Below, one piece after another: positions 61,438 through 64,000 of a stretch of 64,000 nt of DNA. The notes beneath the pieces were generated by a model. It did no database searches, was not told the origin of the DNA, and saw only the letters and a program-made list of their open reading frames with translations. Positions within the stretch are counted from its first letter, which is position 1. Each line of letters begins with the position of its first letter. Source of the DNA: Microbacterium caowuchunii. GTDB taxonomy: Bacteria > Actinomycetota > Actinomycetes > Actinomycetales > Microbacteriaceae. A program made the position numbers and the translations under genes. The DNA lies in the NCBI RefSeq assembly GCF_008727755.1, contig NZ_CP044231.1:2356001-2420000 (forward strand), read 5' to 3'.

Positions 61438-62451
61438 CGTCGCGTCCGTGCCGCGGCCACACTGTTCGATCCAGAGATCGATCTCCGCGTGGAGCTCCGC
61501 CCGGCGGTCGGCGTCGACGAAGGCTGCGTCCACCGCATTGCGCAAGAGTGTCTCCTCCTGCGCGGGCGTGATCGCGAGCGCGCCGCGCACCGCGGCGAGG
61601 TTCTCGTCCACGTAACCGCCGAAGTAGGCCGGGTCGTCGGAGTGCACGGAGACCTGCATCCCGTGCTCCAGCATGCGCACGAGCGGATGCTCCTCGATCA
61701 CGTCCACCACCCGCAGCCGCACGTTGGAGAGCGGGCATACCGCGAGCGGCACGCGTTCGCGCACCAGCCGCTGCACGAGGGCGTCGTCCTCGAGGCTGCG
61801 GTTGCCGTGATCGATGCGTTCGACGTGGAGGAGATCGAGCGCCTGGCGGACGTACTCCGCCGGGCCCTCCTCACCGGCGTGCGCGGTCCGGCGGAGGCCG
61901 TGCTGCCGGGCGATCTCGTAGACCTCGGTGAACAGGGCGGGCGGGTAGTCCGCCTCCGCGGAGTCGAGTCCGATCCCGTCGAACCGCGCGCCGGTGGCGA
62001 TCAGTCGCCGCAGCAGGTCCGTGGCCTCGGCCGGGGGCCGATCGCGCAGGAACGAGATGATGAGCCGGGTGGTGATGCCGTACCGCTCCTCGGCCACATC
62101 CAGCGCGTCCCGGACACCGCCGAACGCCACCTCCAGCGGCACGCCGCGGGAGGTGTGCACCTGCAGGTCGAGGGACACCTCCGCGTGGCGCACCCCTGCC
62201 GCCTGGGCACGACGCAGGTACTCGTACACCATCTGGCTGAAGTCCTCGCGCTCCCGCAGCACCGAGACGTTCGCGTAGTACAGGTCCAGGAACGACTGGA
62301 GGTCGCTGAACTCGTAGCGGGCGCGGAGGTCCCCCACCGACGCCCAGGGCAGGTCGATCCCGTTCTTCTGCGCCGCACGCATGATGAACTCGGGCTCGAG
62401 GGTGCCCTCCAGGTGGAGGTGCAGTTCGACGAGCGGGGGCGGGGTACTCAT
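61435..62451 (-). CDS. Adenine-deaminase-like member of the adenosine/AMP deaminase family
   Basis: 338 residues. Zinc-binding LVELHLHLEGTL (His11, His13), HAGEEGPAEYV, VERIDHGNRSLED, CPLSNVRL and VHSDDPAYFGGYV. The ERIDHG and DDPAYFGGY forms match adenine deaminases of this fold (Aah1-like), whereas the other deaminase in the operon has the adenosine-type GHG and DNRTMS. It probably makes hypoxanthine from adenine, though adenosine activity cannot be excluded. ATG overlaps the upstream stop (ATGA). Confidence 0.82.
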   Translation of the reverse strand: MSTPPPLVELHLHLEGTLEPEFIMRAAQKNGIDLPWASVGDLRARYEFSDLQSFLDLYYANVSVLREREDFSQMVYEYLRRAQAAGVRHAEVSLDLQVHTSRGVPLEVAFGGVRDALDVAEERYGITTRLIISFLRDRPPAEATDLLRRLIATGARFDGIGLDSAEADYPPALFTEVYEIARQHGLRRTAHAGEEGPAEYVRQALDLLHVERIDHGNRSLEDDALVQRLVRERVPLAVCPLSNVRLRVVDVIEEHPLVRMLEHGMQVSVHSDDPAYFGGYVDENLAAVRGALAITPAQEETLLRNAVDAAFVDADRRAELHAEIDLWIEQCGRGTDAT

Positions 62452-63530
62452 CCGATCCCCTCCAGACGCGCCAGCCGGTAGTCGGCGAGCCGGTCCGCGA
62501 GCGCGGTGAAGGAGAACCCGTTGACCGATTCGAGGGTCTCCACGAGCTCGTCCGGGATCCCCGAGCGCCCCGCGATCGCGCCGACGACGCCGACGGCCAT
62601 GGCCCCGATGGTGTCGGTGTCCCCGCCGAGGTTGGCGCACAGGAGCGCCGCCTTGCGCGGGTCCCCGGCGGCCCTCGCCACGATCGAGAGAGCTGCGGGC
62701 ACGGACTCGGTGGTCTCGGTGGAGGCTCCCACCACGTCGTACACCTGCTGCAGGAAGGCGTCGTCGGTGCCGGTCTCCCGTGCGTAGCGGATGCCGAGCT
62801 CCGCCCGCGCCGTGAGCGAGGCGCCCGCCGCGTCCTGTCCGCGCGTCATGCCGATGTCGGCGGCACGCAGCGCGGCCGCGAGGGCGAGACTCGTGCGCTG
62901 CACCGGGGATGCGGCGGCGGGGGCGCCGACCGCGGCCGAGATCGCCGCGGCGATCATGGCGGCACCGGCGACGGCGATGTTCGTGTGGTGGGCGATGCGG
63001 CAGCTCGCCTCGACCTCGTCCACCAGCGCCGGCAGGTCCTCGACGGGACACAGCACACCGACCGGCGCGATACGCATCGCGGCGCCGTTCGTGGTGCCGG
63101 CGACACCGGTCGCCGCGGGGTCCGCACCGGCGCGCAGCGCCGTGATCACCCGCGCACTCGTCGGTCCGAGGAAATGCCCCTCGGACGCCCCGACGCGGTC
63201 GGCCCAGGCCACCAGGTCGCGCCCGAGCCGGCGCACCTCGACGCGGCCGTCGGCGCCCACGATCGATTCGGCCAGCATCTCCATCTGCCCGGTGTCGTCG
63301 GTCACCTGTCCGGCGACGAAGCCGTCGACGACGAAGTGTCCATCCGGTCCCGCCAGGAACCGGTCGATGGCCCCGAAATGCGCGATGATGCGCGGGCGCG
63401 ACCAGAGCTCGCCCGGCATCCCCATCGCGTCGCCGAGCGCCACGCCGTACAGGGCGCCGGCCGCGCGATCGCGTGTCATCGCACGGACGGAACTGTCGAT
63501 ACTCACCACGGAGAGGTCCTCACTGTTCAT
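62448..63530 (-). CDS. ADP-ribosylglycohydrolase (DraG/ARH-like) family protein
   Basis: 360 residues. Metal-binding motifs VTDDTGQMEM (Thr77-Asp78-Asp79) and LGGDTDTIGAMA near the end, plus RAAGALYGVALGDAMGMP at the start, place it in the DraG/ARH family. These enzymes release ADP-ribose from proteins or cleave related glycosides. In a nucleoside operon it may act on a free ADP-ribosyl or nucleoside compound. The first ATG overlaps the preceding gene by 11 bp; an internal ATG at 63479 would match the usual family start and is also possible. Confidence 0.85.
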   Translation of the reverse strand: MNSEDLSVVSIDSSVRAMTRDRAAGALYGVALGDAMGMPGELWSRPRIIAHFGAIDRFLAGPDGHFVVDGFVAGQVTDDTGQMEMLAESIVGADGRVEVRRLGRDLVAWADRVGASEGHFLGPTSARVITALRAGADPAATGVAGTTNGAAMRIAPVGVLCPVEDLPALVDEVEASCRIAHHTNIAVAGAAMIAAAISAAVGAPAAASPVQRTSLALAAALRAADIGMTRGQDAAGASLTARAELGIRYARETGTDDAFLQQVYDVVGASTETTESVPAALSIVARAAGDPRKAALLCANLGGDTDTIGAMAVGVVGAIAGRSGIPDELVETLESVNGFSFTALADRLADYRLARLEGIG

Positions 63531-64000
63531 TGCTGTCGTACAGATCGGCGACCACGGTCACCGGAAGATCGGAGCGGATACGGCGGAGTTCCGGGAGATC
63601 GGCTTCGCGGAGCGACAGCAGCACGCACGTCGAGGGCCCGGCCGTCCGCGTCGGATCCATTCCCGGGGTCGCGCGCATCCGCGCGAGGAGACCGCTGGAG
63701 CCGGCGAGCTGCGCGGCTTCGTAGGCGACCCCACGGGAGCCCACCGGCAGCATCTCGTGGGTGGCGGGCAGATCCGACGCCCGGAGGGCCTCGGCCAGGG
63801 TGGGCATCCGCGGGTCGCCGGGGCGGAGGACGTCCTCCGGAGCGGACAGCGGCAGGCCAAGGCAGGCCACGACGTCTCCGGCGAGCGATCGTCCCAGGCG
63901 GAGTCCGCCGCGCGGGGCCGTGCCGATGATCGTGACGCCGAGTCCCGTGGCCCCGGTGGGGACGTTGTCCTCGGTGCTCCCCGTGACCCCCTCCTCCGGA
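63520..64000 (-). CDS. PurM/AIR-synthase-superfamily-like protein, N-terminus beyond window
   Basis: 159 C-terminal residues are visible. GSTEDNVPTGATGLGVTIIGTAPRG-like sequence, LRLGRSLAGDVVACLGLPL and later VGSRGVAYEAAQLAGSSGL resemble the strand-linker-domain start of the ATP-binding PurM/SelD/ThiL superfamily C-terminal domain. Which member it is cannot be told without the N-terminal metal-binding half. It is the first gene of the operon visible here and overlaps the ADP-ribosylglycohydrolase start. If it uses a small phosphorylated or ribosylated substrate, it may work with that enzyme (inference). Confidence 0.5.
   Translation of the reverse strand, partial: PEEGVTGSTEDNVPTGATGLGVTIIGTAPRGGLRLGRSLAGDVVACLGLPLSAPEDVLRPGDPRMPTLAEALRASDLPATHEMLPVGSRGVAYEAAQLAGSSGLLARMRATPGMDPTRTAGPSTCVLLSLREADLPELRRIRSDLPVTVVADLYDSNEQ

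Overview
The window looks like chromosome of a high-GC actinobacterium, most likely Microbacteriaceae (Microbacterium-like). This rests on protein-family content, the fused RmlC-RmlD enzyme, the accA / maf / accD-accE / birA / purK / purE / LCP neighbourhood, and many start codons sitting 6-9 nt after a TANNNT -10 box (leaderless mRNAs). No rRNA, tRNA, CRISPR, phage or insertion sequence was seen. Genes are densely packed, often with 1-4 nt stop/start overlaps.

Region 1 (1-28337) is a large surface-glycan locus. It holds dTDP-rhamnose synthesis (rmlA, rmlB, fused rmlCD), UDP-galactofuranose synthesis (glf), six GT2-type glycosyltransferases (one GlfT1-like), a GT-B glycosyltransferase, and a TagB/TagF-like transferase. 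It also holds two acyltransferase-3 membrane proteins, an SGNH-hydrolase lipoprotein, a Wzx-like flippase, a sugar-nucleotide epimerase and a DUF6541-like polytopic protein. Two separate Wzm/Wzt-type ABC exporters lie at its two ends, one cut by the window start. A secreted lysozyme-like protein with a C-terminal repeat domain sits inside it. An LCP-family ligase closes the region and could attach finished polymers to peptidoglycan. The picture is export, decoration and anchoring of rhamnose/galactofuranose-containing wall polymers.

Region 2 (28334-34773) is housekeeping: purE, purK, a PH-domain membrane protein, birA, a DUF559-like protein, and acyl-CoA carboxylase beta and epsilon subunits. 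Region 3 (35068-37999) is a response regulator, an atypical histidine kinase and a membrane partner protein. The 294 bp between accE and this system lies between two converging genes but contains two clear hairpins and may encode a small RNA.

Region 4 (38023-46578) holds a TrmA-like RNA methyltransferase, Maf, the biotinylated carboxylase alpha subunit, a disulfide-less Lpd-like flavoprotein, purine nucleoside phosphorylase, a phosphomutase and a GNAT acetyltransferase. Region 5 (46603-54288) is a self-contained mannitol system: a divergent MtlR-type activator, then a small IIB protein, HPr, Enzyme I, MtlA, MtlF and MtlD. A strong 15-bp hairpin lies between mtlA and mtlF.

Region 6 (54388-64000, all minus strand) is a nucleoside uptake and breakdown operon. 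In transcription order: a PurM-superfamily-like protein (cut by the window end), ADP-ribosylglycohydrolase, adenine-deaminase-like protein, an ABC importer (ATPase and two permeases), cytidine deaminase, thymidine phosphorylase and adenosine deaminase. A hairpin separates importer from catabolic genes, and a 17-bp-arm hairpin separates this operon from mtlD.
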